A stretch of 64,000 nucleotides of DNA from Rhizobiales bacterium Y(2018) (GTDB lineage Bacteria; Pseudomonadota; Alphaproteobacteria; Rhizobiales; Aestuariivirgaceae). The notes beneath the pieces are model-generated. The model did no database searches and was not told where the DNA came from. It saw only the letters and a list, made by a program, of their open reading frames with translations. The stretch's first letter is position 1. Each line of letters opens with the position of its first letter. The stretch spans positions 868,001-932,000 of the forward strand of contig SCPD01000002.1 in the NCBI GenBank assembly GCA_005502925.1, read 5' to 3'. Below, piece after piece: positions 51,600-59,808 of this stretch. Position numbers and translations under genes: made by a program.

Positions 51600-52400
51600 T
51601 CAGTTGTGTCGCGCCAGCCAGTGGTCGGCGAAGGAAGAAGGGGTAAGACTTGCGGGCAAGCCGAGCGCCGCCGAAAGCCTGAGCGTGTCGGGTGGCTCGA
51701 CGCTGGCGGCCGCCATCGCCGGGGCATCGCTGAAGAAGTCGACCGGCGCCATGTCGGCCGACAGCCGGCCGTCCGACAGAGCGATGATGCGGCTGGCGAG
51801 CCGGGCGACGAATTCCATGTCGTGGCAGACGATGATGATGCAGCGTCCTGCCGCCTGTTCTTCGCGGATGATCTCCTCCAGCAGCTTCTTGCCGCGCTGA
51901 TCGAGGCCGCGCTGCGGCTCATCGAGGAGCAGGGCCGGCGGTTGCGAGGCGAGCACCGAGGCGAGCGCCACGAAGCGGCGCTGCGCCTGGTCGAGATCGA
52001 GCGGATGTTTGCCGGCGAAGTCGGTGAGGCGTGTTCGTGCCAGCGCGCGGACCACACGCTCCTCGCGCTGCTGCGGCGTGAGCGGCAGGTTGTTGGGGCC
52101 GAAGGCCACCTCGCCGCGCACCGTGGCGTTGAAGATCTGCTGCTCCGGCGTCTGGAAGACTGTGCCGATCGAATGCGAGATGATATGGGGCGGCGTGTCT
52201 TGGGTGTTCTTGCCGGCGATGACGACCGACCCTTGCGTCGGCTTGCGTAGGCCGTTGAGCAGCCTCAGCAGCGTGCTCTTGCCGGCGCCATTGCGCCCGA
52301 CCAGCGCCAGGATCTCACCACCTTCAGCCGCGAAGCTCACTTCGCGCAGCACCGGGGTCGCCGCGGTATAGTGGAACGCCACTTTGTCAACCGTGAGCAT
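51600..52400 (-). CDS. ECF transporter ATPase (second subunit) with degenerate signature motif
   Basis: A 266-residue ATPase; ATG 52400 has GGAGG and overlaps the previous gene by 14 bases. Walker A GRNGAGKST, Q-loop VFQTPEQQIF, Walker B LLLDEP and switch His in VCHDMEF are intact. The ABC signature expected as LSGGQ reads LDLDQ (residues 134-138), so one of the two ATP sites in the heterodimer should be crippled. The Q-loop matches the ECF A-subunit group. Confidence 0.9.
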   Translation of the reverse strand: MLTVDKVAFHYTAATPVLREVSFAAEGGEILALVGRNGAGKSTLLRLLNGLRKPTQGSVVIAGKNTQDTPPHIISHSIGTVFQTPEQQIFNATVRGEVAFGPNNLPLTPQQREERVVRALARTRLTDFAGKHPLDLDQAQRRFVALASVLASQPPALLLDEPQRGLDQRGKKLLEEIIREEQAAGRCIIIVCHDMEFVARLASRIIALSDGRLSADMAPVDFFSDAPAMAAASVEPPDTLRLSAALGLPASLTPSSFADHWLARHN

Positions 52401-53238
52401 GGCTGACCTCCTTGAACAGGGTTTCCGCCTGGCCATAGGTGAACGGCAAAGGCTTGCTTTCAGGCCAGCGTCCGGCGGCGCGGATCGCCAGCGCCGCTTC
52501 CGTCACTGCCGGCGCGCCGAAGATTTCGAGCGTGCGCGGATGGGCGAGGATCGCTTGCGCATCGCTGTCGGCGACGATGCGGCCTTCATCGAGAAGCACG
52601 AAGCGGCGGGCGATGGCGAGCGCCGGCTTGAGCGCCATGTCGCACAGGATGACGGTCAGGTCTTCCGGCAGCTGGTTGATCTGGTTCAAGAGCTTGTCAC
52701 GGGATTCGGGATCGAAATTGCCTGTCGGCTCGTCGAGCACGAGGGCCTTGGGCTGCATCACCAGGGCCGCTGCGATCGACAGGCGCTGCTGCTCGCCGCC
52801 CGACAGCGTGAAGGGATCGCGCTCCACCAGATGGCGCAGGTTGCAGGTGTCGAGCGCCCAGTTGGCGCGCTTTCGGATCTCAGCTTCTTCGAGGCCGAGA
52901 TTGCCGGGGCCGAAGACGATCTCGTCATAGACGGTGAAGGCGAAGCCCGAGATCTGCTGCGACGGGATCTGGCCGACGAACTGGATCGTCTCGGCGCGCT
53001 TGAGCGCATCCCAGTCGGACCACGGCTTGCCTTCGGCATGGAGCGTTCCGCTGCGCGCCGTCATGCCGGGCCGGGGAAGGCTGCCGGCGATCCATTGCGC
53101 CAGCGTCGTCTTGCCGGAGCCGTTGCCGCCGAGAATGGCGATGCGTTCGCCATGCGCGATCGACAAGTTCACGCCGTCGAGGACGGGGGTCGCCTTACCG
53201 TAGCCGAAAACGAGATTGTCGATGTCGATCAGAGCCAC
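52387..53238 (-). CDS. ECF transporter ATPase (first subunit)
   Basis: A 283-residue ATPase from GTG 53238 with GGAG eight bases upstream, overlapping the EcfT gene by 10 bases. Walker A GGNGSGKT (37-44), the ECF-type Q-loop PSQQISGFAFTVYDEIVFGPGNLG, canonical signature LSGGEQQR and Walker B VLDEP are intact. The usual switch His region reads LCDMALK, where Asp appears in place of His. It would pair with the ATPase above through EcfT. Confidence 0.9.
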   Translation of the reverse strand: MALIDIDNLVFGYGKATPVLDGVNLSIAHGERIAILGGNGSGKTTLAQWIAGSLPRPGMTARSGTLHAEGKPWSDWDALKRAETIQFVGQIPSQQISGFAFTVYDEIVFGPGNLGLEEAEIRKRANWALDTCNLRHLVERDPFTLSGGEQQRLSIAAALVMQPKALVLDEPTGNFDPESRDKLLNQINQLPEDLTVILCDMALKPALAIARRFVLLDEGRIVADSDAQAILAHPRTLEIFGAPAVTEAALAIRAAGRWPESKPLPFTYGQAETLFKEVSHAHG

Positions 53239-54014
53239 AGCAGGACTCCGATCTGAAGGGGAAGGGCAATGAGGAGCGCGCGGCGCAGCCAGCATTCATA
53301 GGGCCGGTCGACCGGCGCATCGAGCACGACGCGGAAGGGGCGGGCGCGGAAGGCGCGGCCGTCGAGCACCGTGGCGCGGTGGTCGAGATCGGAAAGCGCG
53401 AGCGTCACCAGTGGAATGAGAAGGGCCGGGAAGGCTTTCACGCGGGCTTTCCAGCTGCCGGTCAGGTCGAGGCCACGGGCCTGCTGCGCATCGCGGATGG
53501 CGCGGGCGCGGGCGGAAAAGGGTTCGAGCAGAAGCAAGGGACTGGCGATCAGATAGGCGATGCCCGGCGGCACGCCATGGCTGTCGAGGGCTTTGAGCAG
53601 ATTGGCGGGATGTGTGGTGGTAACGAAGAGCATGGAAGCGGCAAGCAAAGCGGCGACCCGGACGAGGATCTTCAGCATGTACTGGGCACCCTCAGGACTG
53701 AAGGAAATCCATTCATGCTGGATCGTGTCATGGCGTTCGATCAGGACGCCGTGGATGACGAACAGGAAGATCGCGAAGGGCCCGAGCGTCAGGATCAGCC
53801 TTTTGATGAAGGCCTTTCCGGCGCCCGCGAGGACGCCGAAAAGGAAGGTGGCGGCGAAGATCACGGCCATGCCGCCGGGGGGGAGCATGAACGTCGTCGC
53901 CGCGAGCCAGAGAAGCCCCACGAGCTTGGTCAGCGGATTCATCCGATGGATGAAACTATTGCCCGGCACATAAAGCAGAGCCGTGCCCGTTTGTGAGCTT
54001 CCCTGGGTTATCAT
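53229..54014 (-). CDS. ecfT: ECF transporter T component
   Basis: A 261-residue membrane protein with about five helices. The coupling helices carry the ARG-type motif in RDAQQARGLD and a second basic motif (DHRATVLDGRAFRAR), which anchor in the two ATPases. FIHRMNPLTKLVGLL is the standard N-terminal sequence. It is next to an S component 6 bases upstream, so this is a dedicated (group I-like) ECF importer. Confidence 0.93.
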   Translation of the reverse strand: MITQGSSQTGTALLYVPGNSFIHRMNPLTKLVGLLWLAATTFMLPPGGMAVIFAATFLFGVLAGAGKAFIKRLILTLGPFAIFLFVIHGVLIERHDTIQHEWISFSPEGAQYMLKILVRVAALLAASMLFVTTTHPANLLKALDSHGVPPGIAYLIASPLLLLEPFSARARAIRDAQQARGLDLTGSWKARVKAFPALLIPLVTLALSDLDHRATVLDGRAFRARPFRVVLDAPVDRPYECWLRRALLIALPLQIGVLLWL

Positions 54015-54020
54015 GTGAGA

Positions 54021-54593
54021 TCAGCTCGCCGAATGCTGGTAGAACGGGAAGCTCGCCGTGAAGCGGTTCGGCATCCGGCTGGCGATGACAAAGGCGATCA
54101 CGCAGGTGAGGATCTTGTCCGCGAGGTTGGTGGTGAGATTGGCGATCGCCACGGATTCAATGAGCTTCTGGCCCACCGACACCAGGAAGGTCGTCGCGAA
54201 GTCGGTGCCCGCACCCGTCACGCCGCCGAACATGTAGACGATGATCGGAATGGCGACGATCGTGCTGATGATGCCGATGACGATGCCCGAAACGACGGTC
54301 ATGCCGATATTGCGGAACCAGCCGAGCTTGGCGAGGTAGCCGGCGACGAGGCCGACGACGAGCGAGACGGGGAAAAACGCCATGGCGACGGGGTCCGACA
54401 CCAGGCCCCAGATGACATTGGTGAGCACGCCGGTGACGGCGCCCGCCAGCGGGCCGGCGAGGATGGCGACGAGCACGGTGCCCACCGCGTCGACATAGAG
54501 CGGCAGCTTCACCCAGACGGCGATCTGCCCGACGACAATATTGATGACGATGGCGATCGCCATCAGCACCAATGTACGCGTATCAAATTTCAT
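54021..54593 (-). CDS. ECF transporter S component, substrate unknown
   Basis: A 190-residue protein with six membrane segments and GGAGG before ATG 54593. The start KFDTRTLVLMAIAIVINIVVGQ, the AVG-type loop YVDAVGTVLVAILAGPLAGAVTG and the short amphipathic loops are typical of ECF S subunits, which bind vitamins or nucleobase-like ligands with high affinity. It is of the same broad type as queuosine, thiamine and pyrimidine transporters, but I cannot assign a ligand. Confidence 0.85.
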   Translation of the reverse strand: MKFDTRTLVLMAIAIVINIVVGQIAVWVKLPLYVDAVGTVLVAILAGPLAGAVTGVLTNVIWGLVSDPVAMAFFPVSLVVGLVAGYLAKLGWFRNIGMTVVSGIVIGIISTIVAIPIIVYMFGGVTGAGTDFATTFLVSVGQKLIESVAIANLTTNLADKILTCVIAFVIASRMPNRFTASFPFYQHSAS

Positions 54594-54619
54594 CTCAGTT
54601 CCCTCCTTGTTGTGAACGG

Positions 54620-55039
54620 TTAGATGTTTTGAATGGCAAGCTCGTCGTACCCTGAGAGTGCGCAGGGCACGCGCGTGAAGACGAAGTCCTCGAGATGCGC
54701 GAGCACGATCTCGGCGGTGGTGTAGACGAGGCAGCCCGGCAGCATGTGGCCACCGAACATTTTGCCTTGGCCGTCCGAGAGCGAGATATGGACATGAGCG
54801 CCGGTCGGCTCGACGGTACCGACCATCGAGACGATCTCGAAATGGCCTTGCGATAGTGTGCCGCCCGGCTGGTTGGCATAACGGATCACCGCATCGGTGA
54901 GGCTGCCGACGACGGTGACGACCGCCACCGCCTTGAGGTCATTGGCGCGCACGAAATCCTGCACGGCCTGCAGCACGTCAGCACCGGGAACGAGGCGCAT
55001 CGCGTAGTGGCGCGCCCCGCTGAACAAAGCGGTCGTCAT
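54620..55039 (-). CDS. PPC-domain (DUF296) protein
   Basis: A 139-residue protein. The PPC/DUF296 fold is seen in AMRLVPGADVLQAVQDFVRANDLKAVAVVTVVGSL and VHISLSDGQGKMFGGHMLPGCLVYTTAEIVL, with metal-ligand-like histidines (GAHVHI, GGH). In plants the domain sits on AT-hook proteins; stand-alone bacterial forms have no established role. It overlaps the upstream flavoprotein stop by 4 bases (ATGA), so it is firmly part of the operon. Confidence 0.85.
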   Translation of the reverse strand: MTTALFSGARHYAMRLVPGADVLQAVQDFVRANDLKAVAVVTVVGSLTDAVIRYANQPGGTLSQGHFEIVSMVGTVEPTGAHVHISLSDGQGKMFGGHMLPGCLVYTTAEIVLAHLEDFVFTRVPCALSGYDELAIQNI

Positions 55040-56457
55040 GTTTCAACTCCATGGGGAAGATCGGCGAGCGCCAGCGCCGCTTCGGCCGCGGCCAACGGCA
55101 CGGGGCGAAGCGGCATATGCGGCCGGTTGTAGCCGGCTTCGGCCGCCGGCTTGCCGAGTTCGCTCGCAACGAGATGAGCGAGGCCTGAGCCGCAGACGCG
55201 GCCCTGGCACGGACCCATGCCGGCGCGGGTCCACATCTTGACTGAGAAGGCATCGCGCGCGCCATCGGCGATGGCGGCTTTGATCTGCGCCCGCGAGACG
55301 TCCTCGCAGCGGCAGACGAGCTCGTGGTCGGGAAGTGCGTCGGCGATATGGGCCGGGAAGGGGAAAAGCTGGGCGAGTCTGGCGGCGAAGGCGCGCGCCT
55401 GGATCATCTCGCGATGAAGCTTGTCGATGCCGTAGTGAGGTAATACGCGGCCGGCCGCTTGCGCGGCGTGGAGTCCCGCGAGCCTGCCGCTGAGGCGCGC
55501 CGGGCGGAAGCCGCCGATGCCGGCCGTCTCGCCGGCGGCGAAGAGCCCGGCAACATCGGTGGCCTGGGTCCGAGGATCTGTCACGCAATACCAGCCGCCC
55601 AGCGCATCGTCATGGCGATGTGCCGCCTTGAGCAGGCTGGTGAAGTCGATGACCGGCTGGAAACCATGGCCGACGCATAGGCAATCGACATTATCGATGG
55701 TGAAGGCGCGGGATCTGTCCGGCAGGCCATCCTGTCCGAGCGGCGCGATGCGGACCGCTTCGACGCGCTCTTGGCCCAGCGCGGCGATGATGCCATGGCC
55801 GGTGTAACGATGCGCGCCGGTCGCCCGCAAGCTGCGTAGAAGTCCGAGCGCCTCGCCGAGGCGGGACGGATGGCTGATGAAGAGATCGACCGTGCCGAGG
55901 CCCGCCCTCTGTCTTTCGACATAGGCACGCAAGGGAATTTCGGCTTTGGCGAAAGTATCGGCGACGGCGAAGAGGAAGGGGCCGGTTCCGGCCAGCACGA
56001 TATTTTCGCCGGGACGCGTGCCATTGGCTTTGACGAGACGCTGCGCCGCGCCGGCGCTGATGACGCCCGGCAAGGTCCAGCCCTCGAAGGGGATCGGGCG
56101 TTCCATGCCGCCCGTTGCCGCCACCACCGTCTTGGCTCTGACCGTGATGGCGTCGCCTTTCTGATGTGCGAAAATAATGAAGCCGGGTTCGGCCCAGAAG
56201 ATCTCGGCCTCGAGCAGCATCCGCACGCCGAGCGCCTGGCAATGCGCGATGGCTTCGCGGCCCTGCGCCACTTGCGGAGCGGCGTGGAACGGGCTGTCGG
56301 GCGCCGCCGGCTGCATCGTGTATTGCCCGCCGGCACGGGCGAAGAGATCGATGCAGATCACATCGGCGCCGCTTTCGCGTGCCGCTGCGGCGGCGGCAAG
56401 CCCGGCCGGACCGGCGCCGACCACCAGCACGTCGCAGGTCAGAAGCTGGGCGTTCAT
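55036..56457 (-). CDS. FAD/NAD(P)-binding oxidoreductase subunit, HcnB / opine-oxidase A type
   Basis: A 473-residue flavoprotein subunit. The FAD site is DVLVVGAGPAGLAAAAAARESG, the second dinucleotide site is VLAGTGPFLFAVADTFAKAE and GLFAAGETAGIGG is near the FAD. The C-terminal domain has a BFD-like [2Fe-2S] cluster: CRCEDVSRAQI and CQGRVCG. Such subunits work with a ferredoxin-like small subunit (next gene upstream) and a DAO-type catalytic subunit to dehydrogenate amino or imino acids. Overlaps of 4 bases on both sides. Confidence 0.9.
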   Translation of the reverse strand: MNAQLLTCDVLVVGAGPAGLAAAAAARESGADVICIDLFARAGGQYTMQPAAPDSPFHAAPQVAQGREAIAHCQALGVRMLLEAEIFWAEPGFIIFAHQKGDAITVRAKTVVAATGGMERPIPFEGWTLPGVISAGAAQRLVKANGTRPGENIVLAGTGPFLFAVADTFAKAEIPLRAYVERQRAGLGTVDLFISHPSRLGEALGLLRSLRATGAHRYTGHGIIAALGQERVEAVRIAPLGQDGLPDRSRAFTIDNVDCLCVGHGFQPVIDFTSLLKAAHRHDDALGGWYCVTDPRTQATDVAGLFAAGETAGIGGFRPARLSGRLAGLHAAQAAGRVLPHYGIDKLHREMIQARAFAARLAQLFPFPAHIADALPDHELVCRCEDVSRAQIKAAIADGARDAFSVKMWTRAGMGPCQGRVCGSGLAHLVASELGKPAAEAGYNRPHMPLRPVPLAAAEAALALADLPHGVET

Positions 56458-56699
56458 GACGCCACCTCGACCACCATGCCGTCGCGCACTTGTGTGATGC
56501 AGGCGCGCTGCGTCTGGCCGTCGATCGTGACGGCGCATTCGAAGCACACACCCATGCCGCAATAGAGGCCGCGCGGCGCCTGGAGCCTCGGGCTTACACG
56601 CAACGCCGGTCGTTGCCGATGCAGCACGCTCGCGACCGTGACACCCGCTTCAGCCTTGATCGATGCGCCATTGATGAGAAGCGTGACCATGGGGCTCAT
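56454..56699 (-). CDS. Small [2Fe-2S] subunit, HcnA type
   Basis: An 81-residue ferredoxin-like protein: VTLLINGASIKAEAGVTVASVLHRQ followed by YCGMGVCFECAVTIDGQ (Cys-x4-Cys-x2-Cys) and the fourth cysteine in RACITQV. It carries electrons between the flavin subunits in the three-part dehydrogenase. It overlaps both neighbours by 4 bases. Confidence 0.92.
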   Translation of the reverse strand: MSPMVTLLINGASIKAEAGVTVASVLHRQRPALRVSPRLQAPRGLYCGMGVCFECAVTIDGQTQRACITQVRDGMVVEVAS

Positions 56700-57850
56700 G
56701 GCTTGCCTCCGGCGAAACGCAGCGGGTTGTAGAAACCGTCGCGCGGATCCGTTGCCGCGCGGGCCGCCCGGCTGATCAGCTGGGCGAGGAACAGCGCGCG
56801 GGTGAAGCCGGTGCCGTTGTCGCCCGCGGCGATGAGCAGGCCATCCTGGAGGTGTCCGGCCATGAAGCGGTCATCCGGTGTCACCCCTTCGAAGCGCACC
56901 CAGGAGCGCAGCATGAGGATATTGGCGAGGCTCGGAAACAAAGTGGTGAGCATGGCGATGGAGTCGCGAACGAAGCGGCGCGGCACTTCATTGATGCGGT
57001 CTTCCGCGCCGGTGGGTGTTCCTTGCGGCGCCATGACGGTGTTGAACAGGATCTGGCCGCTCGCCGCCTGCTGAATCTGCGTGTAGCCGCTTTCGACGCC
57101 GCCGGCGGATTCGCAGGCCCCGATCACCCGGCGTATCGAAGGCGGCTGGCGCACCGAGGCGAGGCATTGCGCCTGCCGCGCGACGATCGGCAAAGTGAGG
57201 CCGATGCTGCGCGCGACCTTGGCGCTCCACGGGCCCGCGGCCAGGACGATGTGGCCGGCGCTGATGTCGCTGCGTGATGTCTTGACCCCGGTGACGCGCT
57301 CGCCATCGAGCAGGAGACGCTCGACCGGTGTCTCGGCAAAGGCCATGACGCCGGCACGTTTGCCGTCGGCGAGAAGGGCGCGCACCGCGAGGAAGGGATT
57401 GACGGTCGCCGAATCCGGCGCCCAGGTCGCCGCATGGATCGGTCCGGTGAGCAGCGGTTCGATTTCTTGCGCCTGTTTGGGAGATAGAAGCTCAGGCGCG
57501 AGGCCGGCGGCCCGCTCGCCGGTGATCCAGCGCTCGGCGATCGCGACATCTTCCGGCTTCAGGATGAAGCGTAACTGGCCGCTGCGGTTATATTCGAAGC
57601 TGTTGCCGAGTTCCTCCGACAGCGACTGCCACAAGGCGCAAGCCTCGATGAGGATCGGCAGTTCCTCGATATTGTGCATATGCGTGCCGAGACAGGCGAG
57701 GCTGGCGCCGCTGACCGCGCCGCCAAAGGCCTTGGCCTCGAGCAGCACCGTCTTGAGTCCGTCCTTCGCCATCTGGCGCGCCACCGCGGCGCCGACGACG
57801 CCACCGCCGACGACGACCACATCCGCAGCCTTGGGCAGGCTCTCGCTCAA
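56696..57850 (-). CDS. DAO-type FAD oxidoreductase subunit, HcnC / D-hydroxyproline dehydrogenase type
   Basis: A 384-residue flavoprotein. The start is TTG 57850, overlapping the TGA of the preceding gene. FAD-binding VVVVGGGVVGAAVARQMAKDG, the substrate domain and the C-terminal RFEGVTPDDRFMAGHLQDGLLIAAGDNGTGF are typical of DAO/GlyOx proteins. In HcnABC, opine oxidase and D-hydroxyproline dehydrogenase the equivalent subunit oxidises the amine carbon. Glycine to cyanide is unlikely here given the catabolic setting. Confidence 0.9.
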   Translation of the reverse strand: MSESLPKAADVVVVGGGVVGAAVARQMAKDGLKTVLLEAKAFGGAVSGASLACLGTHMHNIEELPILIEACALWQSLSEELGNSFEYNRSGQLRFILKPEDVAIAERWITGERAAGLAPELLSPKQAQEIEPLLTGPIHAATWAPDSATVNPFLAVRALLADGKRAGVMAFAETPVERLLLDGERVTGVKTSRSDISAGHIVLAAGPWSAKVARSIGLTLPIVARQAQCLASVRQPPSIRRVIGACESAGGVESGYTQIQQAASGQILFNTVMAPQGTPTGAEDRINEVPRRFVRDSIAMLTTLFPSLANILMLRSWVRFEGVTPDDRFMAGHLQDGLLIAAGDNGTGFTRALFLAQLISRAARAATDPRDGFYNPLRFAGGKP

Positions 57851-58773
57851 GCCCAGTTCCTTCCCCGGAAGGCTTCCGGCGCCGCCTGCCAGAAGCGCGC
57901 ATCGCCCGTCTCTTCGCAAGGCACGCTCTTGTTCTCGACCTGGGCCATCGCCTGGGCGGCACGCGCCACATGGCGTGGATCGGGATAACCCAGGCCGTGG
58001 CTCAGCGTGGCGCCGCGGATGGCGAGGGCGCGAATGTCGGCGAGCTGCTGGCGATGCTCTTCGTCGCTCATATCGGGTCGCGCCTCGCGGCAGGCCTCGA
58101 TGGCGCGCTCGGGCTCGTTGAAGGCGATGGTCCAGCCTTCGAGCACCGCATCGACGACCGCCTGCACGGCCGCCGGATTCTCGGCGGCAAAATCACGCGA
58201 CACGACGAGACCGTCCTTGATCAGCGAGCAGTCATAGTCGCGCGCCGAGAAGATCGTCAGCGCGTCATGTCCCAGCGCTTTCTCGACCACATGCAGCTCG
58301 TGGTAATTCGTCATCTGTGCCGAGGTGAGATCGCCCTTGAGGAAAGGACCGACCGTATCCGGCATGGCGATGCGCTCGACTGCGTCGGCGGCAAGGCCGG
58401 CGCGCTGCAGCATCCAGCGCAGTTCGAGATCTTCATGGCCTGGCCACACGCCGATCTTGCCGTTCTTGAGATCGGTCGGCTTGGTGATGCCTTTTGTCTT
58501 GCGCGCCGGATAGACGAGGGGACTCTCCTGTTGGATGGTCAGAATGAAGCGCAGCCTCTCCGGTGCCCGGCTCTCCAATATGTGAGCCGGGCTCGCGACG
58601 GACATTTGCGTGGCGCCGGAGAGGACCGCCGCCACGTGTTTCATGTTGAAGTCGAGGCCTTCGCAGACGATCTCGACGCCGCTCTTGCGCGCCAGGCCGA
58701 GCTTCTCCGCCAACAGATAGCCCGCGAATTGCGCCTGTTTGTGCCAAAGAAGACGGATGCGAACGGTCGTCAT
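57847..58773 (-). CDS. NMT1/THI5-like binding-protein fold without a signal peptide
   Basis: A 308-residue protein of the SsuA/THI5-like fold (RIRLLWHKQAQFAGYLLAEKLGLARKSGVEIV; GVWPGHEDLELRWMLQRAG; FLKGDLTSAQMTNYHE). The N-terminus MTTVRIRLLWHKQ goes straight into the fold with no signal sequence, so it is probably cytoplasmic. The typical exported binding protein is the next gene downstream. It may be an enzyme or a cytoplasmic ligand carrier. The start has AGG seven bases upstream. Confidence 0.85.
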   Translation of the reverse strand: MTTVRIRLLWHKQAQFAGYLLAEKLGLARKSGVEIVCEGLDFNMKHVAAVLSGATQMSVASPAHILESRAPERLRFILTIQQESPLVYPARKTKGITKPTDLKNGKIGVWPGHEDLELRWMLQRAGLAADAVERIAMPDTVGPFLKGDLTSAQMTNYHELHVVEKALGHDALTIFSARDYDCSLIKDGLVVSRDFAAENPAAVQAVVDAVLEGWTIAFNEPERAIEACREARPDMSDEEHRQQLADIRALAIRGATLSHGLGYPDPRHVARAAQAMAQVENKSVPCEETGDARFWQAAPEAFRGRNWA

Positions 58774-58791
58774 GGAATGCCTGTATGTCCT

Positions 58792-59787
58792 TTATTTGCA
58801 GTCGAGGGTTTTGTAGTCGGCGGGCGCCTTCTCCCAGAATGCGTTGGTGAAGGCCTTGTTCAGATCGATCGGCTGATCGATGAGCTTGGCGCCGACCAGG
58901 ATCTTCTGCGCCACTTCGTAGATTTTGAGCTCCGACTTGCCGAACTCACCTTTGAGCGTCGGGCCGGCGCAGAACAGATCGCCCATCGCCTTGATCTGCT
59001 CGACCTGCTCGTCGAGCTTGAGTTCGCTGTTGTATTTGAGCACGATCTCGGCGGCCGCCTTGGGGTCGGCCAGCGCTTCCTTCCAGCCGCGCAAGGTGGC
59101 ATCGACCACCGCCTGCACCGCTTTCGGATTCTCCTGGATCTGCTTCTCGGTGGTGAACAGGCCGCCGCTGACCAGCGAGGCGTCATCGGGCGGGTCGATG
59201 AAGACGAGATCTTCCTTCTTGAAGCCCTGGCGATAGACCTGCAGCAGCTCGTTATAGAGCGTGACCTGCATGACTTCGTAATCCTTGTTGAGCCAGCCGA
59301 TGATGTCGTAGCCCTGGCTGATGATTTTCACCGCCGACTGGTCGATGCCGGCGCCCGCCAGCATCGCCAGGAATTCCTGTTCGTCGCCACCGAACCACAG
59401 GCCGACGCTGTGGCCGGCCATGTCCTTGATCGAGGTGATGCCGCTATCCTTGCGGGCGATATAGGTGGTGGCGCTTTTCTGGCCGTGCTGGCTGATCATG
59501 ACGAGCGGTGCACCATTGGCGCGCGCCGAGATCACCTGATTGGCATGGCCGATGCCATAGGTGTCGGCGCCGGTGGCGACCGTCACCGAGGCCTTGATAT
59601 CCGGGCCGGCCGGCTGGAGCTGCAGGTCGACGCCCGCTTCCTTGTAATAGCCTTTCTCGAAGGCGACGATCGGGCCGGCGAACTGGCCCTGCATCACCCA
59701 TTCGAGGCGCATGGTTTCGGCCATGGCCGGCAGGCTCGCTGCGACGAGCGCCGCCGTGGCGAAGAGCGTCTTGAGAAGTTTATTCAT
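58792..59787 (-). CDS. Periplasmic ABC binding protein, SsuA/ThiY type
   Basis: A 331-residue protein with a clear signal peptide ending in AMAE. The mature protein begins TMRLEWVMQGQFAGPIVAFEKGYYKEAGVDLQLQPAGPD, the NMT1 pattern, with GADTYGIGHANQVISARANG and VGLWFGGDEQEFL in the ligand region. It is related to binding proteins for pyrimidine thiamine precursors, alkanesulfonates and taurine. It feeds the permease and ATPase encoded just upstream. Confidence 0.9.
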   Translation of the reverse strand: MNKLLKTLFATAALVAASLPAMAETMRLEWVMQGQFAGPIVAFEKGYYKEAGVDLQLQPAGPDIKASVTVATGADTYGIGHANQVISARANGAPLVMISQHGQKSATTYIARKDSGITSIKDMAGHSVGLWFGGDEQEFLAMLAGAGIDQSAVKIISQGYDIIGWLNKDYEVMQVTLYNELLQVYRQGFKKEDLVFIDPPDDASLVSGGLFTTEKQIQENPKAVQAVVDATLRGWKEALADPKAAAEIVLKYNSELKLDEQVEQIKAMGDLFCAGPTLKGEFGKSELKIYEVAQKILVGAKLIDQPIDLNKAFTNAFWEKAPADYKTLDCK

Positions 59788-59808
59788 GTGCTACTCCCTA
59801 GTTGCTTG

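Noticed and set aside
55036-57850. HcnABC-like trio considered as a hydrogen cyanide synthase
   Set aside because: The trio is shared by HCN synthase, opine oxidases and D-hydroxyproline dehydrogenase. Here it sits inside a long uptake and catabolic operon, which does not fit cyanide production.
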